Assembly (NCBI RefSeq): GCF_031457455.1
Contig: NZ_JAVDWU010000004.1
Location: 124,001-188,000 of the forward strand
Source of the DNA: Hydrogenophaga palleronii_A
GTDB lineage: Bacteria > Pseudomonadota > Gammaproteobacteria > Burkholderiales > Burkholderiaceae_C
DNA: 64,000 nucleotides
Reading direction: 5' to 3'
Part shown: one piece after another, positions 32,694 to 41,428 of the stretch
How the letters are laid out: the number at the start of each line of letters is the position of its first letter
Numbering within the stretch: position 1 is the first letter of the stretch
Notes under the pieces: model-generated
Seen by the model: the letters and a program-made list of their open reading frames with translations, nothing else
Told to the model about the DNA's origin: nothing
Databases searched by the model: none
Position numbers and translations under genes: made by a program

Positions 32694-35585
32694 TCACTGG
32701 CAGGCTTCACATCCGGGATCGTCAATCGCACAGAACTTCACATCGGTCGCAGCTTCAACAGGTGCATAGGTCGCTTCAGGTGCGTGCATCGATGCATCGC
32801 TTCCGCCCACTGCCACTGCGTTGAGTTGACCCGTGCGGCCCGTTGATTTCTCTGCCTGTGTGGCCGAGGTGGTGCGCAGGTAGTAGGTGGTCTTGAGGCC
32901 ACGCAACCATGCGAGTTTGTAGGTGTCGTCGAGTTTCTTGCCCGATGCGCCCGCCATGTAGATGTTCAGGCTCTGTGCCTGGTCGATCCACTTCTGACGA
33001 CGCGCCGCGGCTTCCACCAGCCACAGCGGTTCGACTTCGAATGCGGTGGCATACAACGCCTTCACGTCTTGCGGTACGCGGTCGATGGGGCGCAGCGATC
33101 CGTCGAAGTGCTTGAGGTCCATGACCATCACGTCGTCCCAAAGGCCGAGGCGCTTCAGGTCTTTCACGAGGTAGCCGTTGATCACGGTGAACTCGCCGGA
33201 GAGGTTGGACTTGACCGAGAGGTTGCCGAAGCAGGGCTCGATGGAAGCGTCCACGCCGATGATGTTGGAGATGGTGGCGGTGGGGGCGATGGCCACGCAG
33301 TTGGAGTTGCGCATGCCGTCGACAGCGATCTTGTCGCGCAGCGCATTCCAGTCCATGGTGCTGGAGCGGTCCACATCGACATAGCCACCGCGCTCGGTGC
33401 TCAACATCTGCAGGGTGTCCAGCGGCAGGATGCCCTGGTCCCACAACGAGCCCTTGAAGCTGGCGTACTTGCCGCGCTCGCGCGCCAGTTCGGTCGACGC
33501 CCAGTAGGCGTAGTAGCAGACGGCTTCCATGGAACGGTCGGCAAAGGCCACCGCCTCGCTGGAAGCATAAGGAATGCGCAGTTCGTAGAGTGCATCCTGG
33601 AAGCCCATCACACCCAGGCCCACCGGACGGTGGCGCATGTTGGAGTCACGCGCCTTCTTCACCGCGTAGTAGTTGATGTCGATCACGTTGTCGAGCATGC
33701 GCATCGCCGTGGTGATCGTCTTCTGCAGCTTCTCGCGGTCGATGTCACCGTCCTTGACGTGCTGCAGCAGATTGATCGAGCCCAGGTTGCAGACGGCGGT
33801 TTCGGTGTCGCTGGTGTTGAGCGTGATTTCGGTGCAGAGGTTGGAGCTGTGCACCACGCCCGCGTGCTGCTGCGGTGAGCGCACGTTGCAGGCGTCCTTG
33901 AACGTGATCCAGGGGTGGCCGGTCTCGAACAGCATCGAGAGCATCTTCCGCCACAGGTCGGTGGCGGGCACCTTGCGGTAGGGCTTGATCTCGCCGCGTG
34001 CGGCCCTTTCTTCATAGGCCACGTAGGCGCGTTCGAAGTCGGCACCGAAGCGGTCGTGCAGGTCGGGCACGTCGTTGGGCGAGAACAGGCTCCACTCGCC
34101 CTTCTCCATCACGCGCTTCATGAACAGGTCGGGGATCCAGTTCGCCGTGTTCATGTCGTGCGTGCGGCGGCGGTCGTCGCCAGTGTTCTTGCGCAGCTCC
34201 AGGAACTCTTCGATGTCGAGGTGCCAGGTTTCCAGGTAGGTGCAGACCGCGCCCTTGCGCTTGCCGCCCTGGTTCACCGCCACAGCGGTGTCGTTGACCA
34301 CCTTCAGGAACGGCACCACGCCTTGCGACTCGCCGTTGGTGCCCTTGATGTGGGCGCCGAGCGCGCGCACGCGGGTCCAGTCGTTGCCCAGGCCGCCGGC
34401 GAATTTGGACAGCAGCGCGTTTTCCTTGATGGACTCGTAGATGCCGTCGAGATCGTCGGGCACGGTGGTGAGGTAGCAGCTGGAGAGCTGCGAGCGCAGC
34501 GTGCCGCTGTTGAACAGCGTGGGGGTGGACGACATGAAGTCGAACGAGGAGAGCACTTCGTAGAACTCGATGGCGCGGGCTTCGCGGTCGATCTCATTGA
34601 GCGACAGGCCCATGGCCACGCGCATGAAGAAGGCCTGTGGCAATTCGATGCGGCTCTTGCGCACGTGCAGGAAATAGCGGTCGTACAGGGTCTGCAGACC
34701 GAGGTAGTCGAACTGCAGGTCGCGCTCGGGCTTGAGTGCGGCGCCCAGTCGTGCCAGGTCGAACTGCTGCAGCTTCTCGTCGAGCAGTTCGTTCTGCACA
34801 CCTTTTTTGATGAACTGCGGAAAGTATTCGGCGTAGCGCGCACCCATTTCGCTGGACGGCACTTCTTCACCGATCACTTCCTTGACGATGGTGTGCAGCA
34901 ACAGGCGCGCGGTGGCGTAGGTGTAGTCGGGGTCTTTTTCGATCAGCGTGCGCGCGGCCAGGATCGAGGCCTTGTAGACCTCTTCGATCGGCACGCCGTC
35001 GTACAGGTTGCGCTTGGTTTCGGCGACGATGGGGTCTGCCTTGACGTCGTTGCCCAGGCCCTTGCAGGCGTCTTCGATCAGGTGCTGAAGGCGGTTCAGG
35101 TCCAGCGGCACGCGCTGGCCACCATCGATCACGTGCAGTTCCACCTCTGCGACGGCCGGTTTCGCCTGGTGGGCGCGCTCCTGCGTGCGGCGCTCGCGGT
35201 ACAGCACGTAGGCACGGGCCACTTCATGGTGGCCGCTGCGCATCAGGCCGAGTTCCACGTGGTCTTGCACATCTTCAATATGAAAGGTGCCACCGCCCGG
35301 ACGCGAACGAACCAGGGCCTTCACCACGGTTTGGGTGAGGGCGTCGACCGTCTCGCGCACGCTGGCAGACGCCGCGCCCTGGGTGCCATGCACGGCCAGG
35401 AAAGCCTTCATCAGCGCCACGGCGATCTTGCTGGGTTCAAAGGACACCACAGCGCCGTTGCGGCGAATGATCTGGTAATGGCTGTAGGCGGCATTGGCCG
35501 AGCCCGTTGAAGGTTTGGGTGAAACCGGTGCAGCCAGGCTGGCAGAGATGGAAGGCTGGGTGGTGGAAGATGATGTGGTCTGCAT
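32694..35585 (-). CDS. nrdA: Ribonucleotide reductase class Ia alpha subunit
   Basis: NrdA reduces ribonucleoside diphosphates. The ATG at 35585 is chosen because GAAAGAGG precedes it; the product is 963 aa. An ATP-cone lies at about residues 35-130 (IIRRNGAVVSFEPSKIAVALMKAF), a second partial cone around HVIDGGQRVPLDLNRLQHLIED, and the catalytic barrel has LSSCYLTTVPDDLDGIY, NLCTEITLNTSDTETAVCNLGSINL and the radical-transfer tail. The end, CEACQ, holds the CxxC pair that passes electrons from thioredoxin. The two cones explain its length beyond the E. coli enzyme. Confidence 0.96.
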   Translation of the reverse strand: MQTTSSSTTQPSISASLAAPVSPKPSTGSANAAYSHYQIIRRNGAVVSFEPSKIAVALMKAFLAVHGTQGAASASVRETVDALTQTVVKALVRSRPGGGTFHIEDVQDHVELGLMRSGHHEVARAYVLYRERRTQERAHQAKPAVAEVELHVIDGGQRVPLDLNRLQHLIEDACKGLGNDVKADPIVAETKRNLYDGVPIEEVYKASILAARTLIEKDPDYTYATARLLLHTIVKEVIGEEVPSSEMGARYAEYFPQFIKKGVQNELLDEKLQQFDLARLGAALKPERDLQFDYLGLQTLYDRYFLHVRKSRIELPQAFFMRVAMGLSLNEIDREARAIEFYEVLSSFDFMSSTPTLFNSGTLRSQLSSCYLTTVPDDLDGIYESIKENALLSKFAGGLGNDWTRVRALGAHIKGTNGESQGVVPFLKVVNDTAVAVNQGGKRKGAVCTYLETWHLDIEEFLELRKNTGDDRRRTHDMNTANWIPDLFMKRVMEKGEWSLFSPNDVPDLHDRFGADFERAYVAYEERAARGEIKPYRKVPATDLWRKMLSMLFETGHPWITFKDACNVRSPQQHAGVVHSSNLCTEITLNTSDTETAVCNLGSINLLQHVKDGDIDREKLQKTITTAMRMLDNVIDINYYAVKKARDSNMRHRPVGLGVMGFQDALYELRIPYASSEAVAFADRSMEAVCYYAYWASTELARERGKYASFKGSLWDQGILPLDTLQMLSTERGGYVDVDRSSTMDWNALRDKIAVDGMRNSNCVAIAPTATISNIIGVDASIEPCFGNLSVKSNLSGEFTVINGYLVKDLKRLGLWDDVMVMDLKHFDGSLRPIDRVPQDVKALYATAFEVEPLWLVEAAARRQKWIDQAQSLNIYMAGASGKKLDDTYKLAWLRGLKTTYYLRTTSATQAEKSTGRTGQLNAVAVGGSDASMHAPEATYAPVEAATDVKFCAIDDPGCEACQ

Positions 35586-35752
35586 GGTTCCTCTTTCGAT
35601 TGTTTTGTGTGTCCGGGCGCTGGGGCGCCCGTTCTGGTCGAGCGGTAGCGGCATGCCGGTTCCTGGTCCGGTTCGGTGCGCTGCCCAGCTGCGGAATGTG
35701 CGGCGGTGGATGCGAAGTGGTGTAAAACAACTCGGCTGGCGTGGCGCAGCGC

Positions 35753-35768
35753 ACACTATATCTGGTGT
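35753..35768. promoter_or_regulatory. NrdR box 1
   Basis: ACACTATATCTGGTGT fits the NrdR consensus (acaCwAtATaTwGtgt) and overlaps the -10 box of the nrdA promoter. Its centre is 32 bp from that of box 2, about three helical turns, the usual spacing of paired NrdR boxes. Confidence 0.85.
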
Positions 35769-35783
35769 GCGGGTGTGGTTCAA
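35755..35783 (-). promoter_or_regulatory. Sigma-70 promoter of nrdAB
   Basis: On the minus strand TTGAAC (35778-35783) and TATAGT (35755-35760) are separated by exactly 17 bp. Transcription would start near 35748, giving a leader of about 160 nt that includes a CGGGCGC/GCGCCCG hairpin. NrdR box 1 covers the -10 and box 2 lies just upstream of the -35, a layout suited to repression. Confidence 0.8.
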
Positions 35784-35784
35784 G

Positions 35785-35800
35785 CCACTACCGGTAGTGT
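35785..35800. promoter_or_regulatory. NrdR box 2
   Basis: CCACTACCGGTAGTGT is a near-perfect palindrome matching the outer positions of the NrdR consensus. The bases from 35801 to 36026, between this box and the ampD stop, hold no gene; a T-rich run and a few GC stems are all that is seen. Confidence 0.75.
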
Positions 35801-36026
35801 TCGGTGGTTTTTTTGTTCGTTCGTCCCCTGTCTCCCTTTCTTCGGCGGGGGCACCAGGCTTCGACCAGCGACGGGACGATTTTCCCAAGCCGCCGCAGGC
35901 GCCTCACGGGCTTGAACTTCTCAACTGAAGCCCTGCTGAACTGCGGCTCTCAGCGCAAAAGGCCTTCAAAGACCGCGCGGTTGTTGACGTGGTGACCGCG
36001 TCAAAGAAGTGGTGTGGCTTTTCCGT

Positions 36027-36638
36027 TCAGCCCTGTGTGCCGGATCCGCCGAGTGTGACATCAGGGAAACACCCGATGGGCCAGCCAAGTCCCTGCTGGA
36101 GTTGCGCCCAGTCAAAGCCCGGCCCTGGGTCGCATTTGCGGCCGGGGGCAATGTGTTCATGCCCTGCCACGTGGGCGATCGGGTAGCGCTGGGCCAGGGC
36201 CTGGCACAGCTCGGTCAGTGCAGCGTACTGAGGTGCCTCGAACATGTCGCCTTCGAGCCCTTCGAGCTCGACGCCGATCGAGTCGTCGTTGCGGTTGTCG
36301 CGCCCGCACCAGTGGGACGCACCAGCATGCCAGGCGCGCTGATCGGTATCGACAAACTGCACCAGTGTGCCGTCGCGTCGAATGAAAAAATGTGCCGATA
36401 CCTCGGCGCCCCGGATCTGTTCAAAGTAGGGGTGGGCCTGCCAGTCAAGTTGGTTGGTGAACAGCTGCTCCACTTCGGGGCCGCCGTACTGGCCAGGCGG
36501 CAGGCTGATCGAATGCACAACGATCAGATCGATCAGCGCATGGGCGGGACGTGGACCGAAGTTGGGCGAAGGGCAGTGGCGGACGCCCTCAAGCCAGCCG
36601 CCTTGCCATCGCCCGCTGATCGGCGTCTCAAGCACCAT
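36027..36638 (-). CDS. ampD: AmpD, 1,6-anhydro-MurNAc-L-alanine amidase
   Basis: AmpD removes stem peptides from anhydro-muropeptides in the cytoplasm during wall recycling and keeps AmpR-type signalling low. The 203-aa product has the amidase_2 fold with zinc ligands in LIVVHSISLP (His), GHEHIAPGRKCDPGPGFDW (His and Asp) and the conserved RDGTLVQFVDTDQRAWHAGASHW and NDDSIGVELEG. Its start overlaps the pilR stop by 11 bp, so it is read with pilSR. Mpl at 22.3 kb uses the peptide AmpD frees. Confidence 0.95.
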   Translation of the reverse strand: MVLETPISGRWQGGWLEGVRHCPSPNFGPRPAHALIDLIVVHSISLPPGQYGGPEVEQLFTNQLDWQAHPYFEQIRGAEVSAHFFIRRDGTLVQFVDTDQRAWHAGASHWCGRDNRNDDSIGVELEGLEGDMFEAPQYAALTELCQALAQRYPIAHVAGHEHIAPGRKCDPGPGFDWAQLQQGLGWPIGCFPDVTLGGSGTQG

Positions 36639-38139
36639 CGTTGTCGTCGGAGATGTTGAGTCCCAGGCGCTGGATGCGGTAGCGCATCTGCCGCAGGTTC
36701 AGACCCAGGCGCGCAGCGGCCGCCGTGCGGTTGTAGTCGCACTCTCTCAAAGCCTTGAGCAACACCTGTCGCTCCTGTTCGTCCAGGTAGGTCTGCAGAT
36801 CGTTGGGGATGTCGACCGGTGGCGGCGATGTGTCTGGTGAAGAAGCGGGTTGCGCCGAAAGGGTTTGTGTCGCGGTATCGGCCGGCACATCGGGCGGGGC
36901 CGATTCAAGATCACCAAAATCGCTGGGTTCGATGGCATCGCCGCTGCTGAGCGCCAGGGCGCGCTGCAGCAGGTTTTCCAGTTCACGCACGTTGCCGGGC
37001 AAGGCCCTTGTTTGCAGCCACGACAGGGCACGGTCCGACAGCTCGGGCGCTGGTTGTCCACTCTCCTTGCAAATGCGCCTCATCAGTGCACGGGCCAGAT
37101 CGGGCAAGTCTTCGCGGCGTTCACGCAAGGCTGGCGTGCGCAACTCGATGACGTTCAGCCGGTAGAAAAGATCCTGTCGGAACTGACTGGTCTGGACCAG
37201 TGCCGAGAGGTCGCGATGGGTCGCACTCACCAGACGCACATCCACGGCGCTTTCCTGCACGCCACCCAGCGGACGCACGCGGCGCTCCTGAATGACGCGC
37301 AGCAGCTTGGCCTGCATGGCGATGGGCAGGTCGCCGATTTCATCGAGAAAAAGTGTGCCTCCTTTGGCGGCCTGAAAGTAGCCCTCGCGGTCTTGCGTGG
37401 CGCCGGTGTAGGCGCCCTTGCGTGCGCCAAAGAACTCGGCTTCGATGAGGTTTTCAGGGATGGCGCCGCAATTGACCGCCACAAAGGGGCCGCTTGCGCG
37501 GTGGCTGCATTCGTGCACGGCGCGCGCCACCAGTTCCTTGCCGGTGCCGGACTCGCCCATGATGAGCACGGGCGCCATGCTGGTGGCCACCTTTTCAATG
37601 CGCGACTTGATCTGCACGATGCTGGGTGCGCTGCCGACGATGCGCTGCAAAGAACGCACGCCTGCGGGTGGCAGCGGCGAACTCGAGAGTGCCAGGGCAT
37701 TCAGCCTGTCGTCCGGGTGCCGGGCGGCTGCGGTGCGATCGAGCATCGCGGCCGGCGGGTGGCGCTGGCTTTGCAGGGCGGCGGTCACGGCGGCCCGCAA
37801 CTGCTTGAGATCCACCGGTTTCGTCAGGTAGTCGAAGGCGCCGAGCTTCAGTGCCTCCACCGCATTCTCGGCAGACCCATGTGCCGTGATGACGATGCTC
37901 TTTTCGGTGCGCTGAGACGCTGCCAGCTCGCGCAACAGCTCCAGTCCCAGGCCGTCGGGCAGGCGCATGTCGGTGATCAGCACGTCGAAGTGCTTCTGCG
38001 CCAGCCACTCTCGGGCCTGCTCCAGGTCGGGCGCCGAAGTCACCTCATGACCTTCGCGCAGCAGGGTCAGTTCGTAGAGGGTCCGAAGGTCGGGCTCATC
38101 GTCCACAACGAGGACCGAAGCAATGGGTGGCGCAGTCAT
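36628..38139 (-). CDS. pilR: PilR, sigma-54 response regulator of type IV pili
   Basis: PilR activates pilA transcription. The 503-aa protein has an N-terminal receiver domain (DDEPD and the phosphoacceptor in DVLITDMRLPDG, about residue 56), an AAA+ domain (about 160-400; Walker A GESGTGKE, sigma-54 loop GAYTGA, Walker B GGTLFLDEIGDLP) and a C-terminal helix-turn-helix (LKALRECDYNRTAAAARLGLNLRQMRYRIQRLGL). GAYTGA is a natural variant of GAFTGA. The sensor gene pilS lies 26 bp upstream; pilus structural genes are not in the window. Confidence 0.94.
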   Translation of the reverse strand: MTAPPIASVLVVDDEPDLRTLYELTLLREGHEVTSAPDLEQAREWLAQKHFDVLITDMRLPDGLGLELLRELAASQRTEKSIVITAHGSAENAVEALKLGAFDYLTKPVDLKQLRAAVTAALQSQRHPPAAMLDRTAAARHPDDRLNALALSSSPLPPAGVRSLQRIVGSAPSIVQIKSRIEKVATSMAPVLIMGESGTGKELVARAVHECSHRASGPFVAVNCGAIPENLIEAEFFGARKGAYTGATQDREGYFQAAKGGTLFLDEIGDLPIAMQAKLLRVIQERRVRPLGGVQESAVDVRLVSATHRDLSALVQTSQFRQDLFYRLNVIELRTPALRERREDLPDLARALMRRICKESGQPAPELSDRALSWLQTRALPGNVRELENLLQRALALSSGDAIEPSDFGDLESAPPDVPADTATQTLSAQPASSPDTSPPPVDIPNDLQTYLDEQERQVLLKALRECDYNRTAAAARLGLNLRQMRYRIQRLGLNISDDNDGA

Positions 38140-38165
38140 TCTGGGCGGTAGGGTGGGTGGGCCTG

Positions 38166-39944
38166 TCAGGTGGCACCGCGAAGCGGCCCGGGCCTTGTCA
38201 TGGACGGAATGGAGTCCCCCGGCGCATAGGCCAGGTTCTGTTGGACAGGTTGGCGGGTCTGTCCATTCGAGGCGGCTATGATCACATAGAACTCGTTGCC
38301 ATCGCGCTGGTCGAGCCGCGTGCGCTGGTAGGCGATGTGCGCACCGTACCGCTCGCAGAGCTCGCGGCAGATGTAGAGCCCCAGTCCGCTGGACCGGCTC
38401 TCTGAAGAGAAGAAAGGCTCGAACAGATGTTTGAGCACCCCGGCCTCCAGCGGTGCGCCGTCGCTCCAGACCGACAGGCGCACGCGGTCGTTGCCACTGG
38501 GTTGCGAAATGACGCGGATCGACGAGGGCTGGCCGCTGGCGTGCCGCATCGCGTTGTCGAGCAGGTTGACCAACAGCCTGCGCAGATGCTCGGGGTCAAA
38601 GCCCACGTGGGCTGCCGGCGCGTGGGTATGCACGCCCAGCACGCCGCGCGAGGGGTTCTGGCGCGACCATTCCTGTGTGATGTAGCGGATGGAGGCGTCC
38701 AGCGGGAGCGAAGGGATCAGGCCTTCGATCTGACTGGGCTGGGCCCGTGCGACATTGAGAATGTCATCGACGATGCGGGAAAGCCGTTGGGCGTTGTGCT
38801 CGATCATCTGCGTGAGCTTCTTCTGACTCGGGCCTTGCACCTCTTCGTCGAGCAAGGCATTGGCCTGCGTGATGGCCGACAGCGGGTTGCGGATCTCGTG
38901 TGCAACCGCGGCCGACATCCGGCCCATCGACGCCAGCTTTTCGGTTCGCACGCGCGCTTCCACCTCACGCAGATCCTCAAGAAACACGACGCAAAGGCCT
39001 CGGCCCCGGCCCCCCTGCACAGTGAGTCGTGTGCGCGCATACAGTCGGTGCGTCGTGAGTTCGTCGATGTCAAGCGTGATCTCCGATTGAAGCGGCTGAC
39101 CCAGCACGAAGGTCTCGTTCACCAGATGGGACAACCCCGCCCAGCTCTCTTTCACGGAGAGCAGGAGTCGCGTGGCACTGGAATGTCCCTCGCCCAGCAG
39201 CATCGCCAGCGCGGCGGGATTGGCGCTGCGCACGACGCCATGCGGATCGGCCACCAGCACGCCCTCGGTCAGGCTTTCGATGATCAGTTCGTTGACCTCG
39301 GCCTGGTTGCGGGCGGCCACCTGGCTGCTTTGCGCCAGGGCCTCTTCCTTCGCCAGCCGGATGGCGAGCTGATTGGCCAGCACCGCGACAAGGAAGAACC
39401 CGGTGCCTGTCAGGCCTGCCTGGAGAAAGCGCGCTGTGGAAACTTCGCTGAGCAAAGGTGCGCTGAGCCAAGCTTCACCGAGCAGGTACAAGGCCACGCT
39501 GGCGGCGGTGGCCAGGCCCAGCGTCAAAGGCCCCAGGATGGATGCCAGCAGCACCGGCAGGGCAAACAGCGGCGTGTAGTTGAGGCTGGCTTGCTGGAAG
39601 TATTGCAGCAGTGCAAACACCACCATATCGACACCGATGGTCAATACCCATTGCAGACGAAACACCTGGCCATGATCGATCGGCCGTGACCAGAGCAACA
39701 CCGCCAGGGTGGCGCAAAGGTACGCGGCACACAGTGCCACCAGCCAGTCCGGGCCGCCTGCTTTGGTGAGCAGCACGAACGCTTGCAGCGCCAGCAACAC
39801 CCCAGCAATGAAGACACGTGCGCGCATGAACGCGCTCCACAGCCGGACGAAGGCCCTCAGTTGCTGCTCGCGCCCATGCGAACTGCCGGTTTCGAAAACC
39901 GAAAACCAGGACGGCGCGAAATGGGAATGGGTGTTCCGTGCCAT
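38166..39944 (-). CDS. pilS: PilS, membrane sensor histidine kinase
   Basis: PilS senses pilin level and phosphorylates PilR. The start MARNTHSHFAPSWF (39944) gives 592 aa; an upstream in-frame ATG at 40007 lies in repeat DNA and is not used. Six hydrophobic segments span about residues 35-200, then a PAS-like domain (about 225-340), the HisKA box MSAAVAHEIRNPLSAITQANA, and an ATPase domain with LVNLLDNAMRHA and SSGLGLYICRELCERYGA. The order of sensor and regulator agrees with the pilSR operon of other betaproteobacteria. Confidence 0.93.
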   Translation of the reverse strand: MARNTHSHFAPSWFSVFETGSSHGREQQLRAFVRLWSAFMRARVFIAGVLLALQAFVLLTKAGGPDWLVALCAAYLCATLAVLLWSRPIDHGQVFRLQWVLTIGVDMVVFALLQYFQQASLNYTPLFALPVLLASILGPLTLGLATAASVALYLLGEAWLSAPLLSEVSTARFLQAGLTGTGFFLVAVLANQLAIRLAKEEALAQSSQVAARNQAEVNELIIESLTEGVLVADPHGVVRSANPAALAMLLGEGHSSATRLLLSVKESWAGLSHLVNETFVLGQPLQSEITLDIDELTTHRLYARTRLTVQGGRGRGLCVVFLEDLREVEARVRTEKLASMGRMSAAVAHEIRNPLSAITQANALLDEEVQGPSQKKLTQMIEHNAQRLSRIVDDILNVARAQPSQIEGLIPSLPLDASIRYITQEWSRQNPSRGVLGVHTHAPAAHVGFDPEHLRRLLVNLLDNAMRHASGQPSSIRVISQPSGNDRVRLSVWSDGAPLEAGVLKHLFEPFFSSESRSSGLGLYICRELCERYGAHIAYQRTRLDQRDGNEFYVIIAASNGQTRQPVQQNLAYAPGDSIPSMTRPGPLRGAT

Positions 39945-39994
39945 GTCAGTTGCTCCACCGTGCAGCGCGCGACCCGCGACGCATGAAACGGTCC

Positions 39995-40167
39995 CATTCA
40001 GGGACACCGCCGGACCGGCTTTGCCGGACGGCCAGTGCCGCCCGCTTGAGGGGGTGACGCGAAGCGGCGCAGGGGCGTTTCATTTCAGTGAGGCCCGGCC
40101 GCCCGAAGGCATTGACGCGCCCCCTCGGGGGGGTAGCGAACCAAGTGAGCGTGGGGGCTGTTCATCC
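39995..40167 (+). repeat. Two dispersed repeats, one of each type, side by side
   Basis: The first (about 39995-40078) has TCAGGGACACCGCC, CCGGCTTTGCCGG, CCGCTTGAGGGGG and GACGCGAAGCGGCGC. The second (about 40090-40167) has GGCCGCCCGAAGGC, CCCCCTCGGGGGGG, TAGCGAACC and GCGTGGGGGC, the same type as inside mpl. They fill most of the 242-bp gap between pilS and the next gene upstream. Confidence 0.8.
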
Positions 40168-40186
40168 TAGCCTGGGCCCAAGGGTG

Positions 40187-40435
40187 TCATGCCTGACTGC
40201 TTTCGCTTAACTGGCGATGCTCGGTGCAGCAATAGGCCCCGCGCCGACCCTTGACGGCTTCGCTCTCAGGGAGATGGGTGCCGCAGTGCAGGCAGGCGAC
40301 CATCACGGTGGGGGGCGCGAGCTTGCGCGATCGTTTTTCCGGCTGTGCGATTGGAGGATCGTCGCCCTTGAGCCGGTTGTTCCGCCAGATGTAGATGGCG
40401 ACCAGGACCACGGCCAGAACGAGCAGGTATTTCAT
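40187..40435 (-). CDS. PP0621-like small membrane protein with CxxC cluster
   Basis: This 82-aa protein begins MKYLLVLAVVLVAIYIWRNNR, a single N-terminal membrane helix with the rest likely cytoplasmic. A C-terminal motif, CLHCGTHLPESEAVKGRRGAYCCTEHR, has two cysteine/histidine pairs suited to bind zinc. Similar proteins lie next to pilS in related genomes. The function is unknown. The CcsA-like gene is 12 bp upstream and both are read as one unit. Confidence 0.8.
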   Translation of the reverse strand: MKYLLVLAVVLVAIYIWRNNRLKGDDPPIAQPEKRSRKLAPPTVMVACLHCGTHLPESEAVKGRRGAYCCTEHRQLSESSQA

Positions 40436-40447
40436 GGAAGGGATGTT

Positions 40448-41248
40448 TCAGGCGCGGTGGAGCACCACTTCAAGCACGAAGCGGGATCCGACATAGCCCA
40501 GCAGCAGAAAACCGGCGCCCAGGTAGATGGTCCGAACGGCGGTTCGCCCGCGCCAGCCCAGGCGCCAGCGTCCCAGGAGCAAGACACCCATGGTCAGCCA
40601 CGCCAGCACGGAGAACACCGTCTTGTGCTCCCATACCCATTCGTGGTGCAACATGGCAGAGAACCATCCCCCGGCGAGCAGGGTGGCGCTCAGCAGGGCA
40701 AAACCCGCTGCGACGAACCGGAAGGTGAGTCGCTCCAGCATCAGCAGGGGCATGGTGGACTCGGTGGCGTGGCCCTGACGCATGGCGGCCTCCGCGCGTT
40801 GCATCAGCCAGGCGTGGACCACGGCGGCGGCAATCAGGCCATAGGAGGCGATGCCCAGGGCCCAGTGCAGGGGCAGCCAGGCGGAACGAAGGGCAGGGTA
40901 AGGCGAACCGGGGAAGATCAAGGCCAGCAGCACCGCCAGGGTACCGAGGGCGGCCAGGGTCCATCGCGCACGCAATTGTGGATAGAGTCGGCTTTCCACC
41001 ACGTAGACGGTCAGCACCAGCCAGGCGGTGATGGAGATGGCCGGAGCAAAACCAAATCGAACGGGTTGAGTGAACAAGCCCTGCACCAGCACCACCAGGT
41101 GAAGAAGCCATGCGGTGGCCAGCAGGCCGCGCACCTGTGCCGGTGTCATTCTCTGGTGGGCCCAGGCCAGCACGGCGTACGACAAGGCCGCCACCGACGA
41201 GAGCAGGGCGGCGGACGGGTTCGACATGAGGGTGGGCAGCAGGTTCAT
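40448..41248 (-). CDS. CcsA/YpjD-type cytochrome c assembly-like membrane protein
   Basis: The ATG at 41248 (MNLLPTLMSNPSAALLSSVAAL) gives 266 aa with eight membrane segments. The WAxxS-like tryptophan-rich core of heme-handling CcsA proteins is seen only loosely, as WFSAMLHHEWVWEHKTVFSVLAWLTM; histidines in HWALGIASYGL and HHEW could ligate heme. It matches the single-gene YpjD/CcsA relatives found next to ffh in many proteobacteria rather than a full cytochrome c maturation set. It is divergent from ffh; no ccmC-type operon is nearby. Confidence 0.85.
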   Translation of the reverse strand: MNLLPTLMSNPSAALLSSVAALSYAVLAWAHQRMTPAQVRGLLATAWLLHLVVLVQGLFTQPVRFGFAPAISITAWLVLTVYVVESRLYPQLRARWTLAALGTLAVLLALIFPGSPYPALRSAWLPLHWALGIASYGLIAAAVVHAWLMQRAEAAMRQGHATESTMPLLMLERLTFRFVAAGFALLSATLLAGGWFSAMLHHEWVWEHKTVFSVLAWLTMGVLLLGRWRLGWRGRTAVRTIYLGAGFLLLGYVGSRFVLEVVLHRA

Positions 41249-41428
41249 GAACCGGGCACCACCACCCGCGCGCGTGCGGGTTGCACAGCTAAAATCATCC
41301 GCACAGTTTAACGGCCTTGTTACGAATGCCGTTGCCGGCCGGTACACCTGTTTGTGAGAAATACTGGTCAATCTGCCCCATTTCCAGCCGCTCTTGCGGT
41401 GCGTCTGTCCCCCTCACCCGAGTGCACC

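Noticed and set aside
33915..35510. 531-codon open frame on the plus strand
   Set aside because: It is antisense to nrdA, whose catalytic and ATP-cone motifs are unambiguous.
39945..40007. Longer PilS N-terminus from the ATG at 40007
   Set aside because: The extra residues are encoded by the edge of a dispersed repeat and have no counterpart in the family; the ATG at 39944 fits better.
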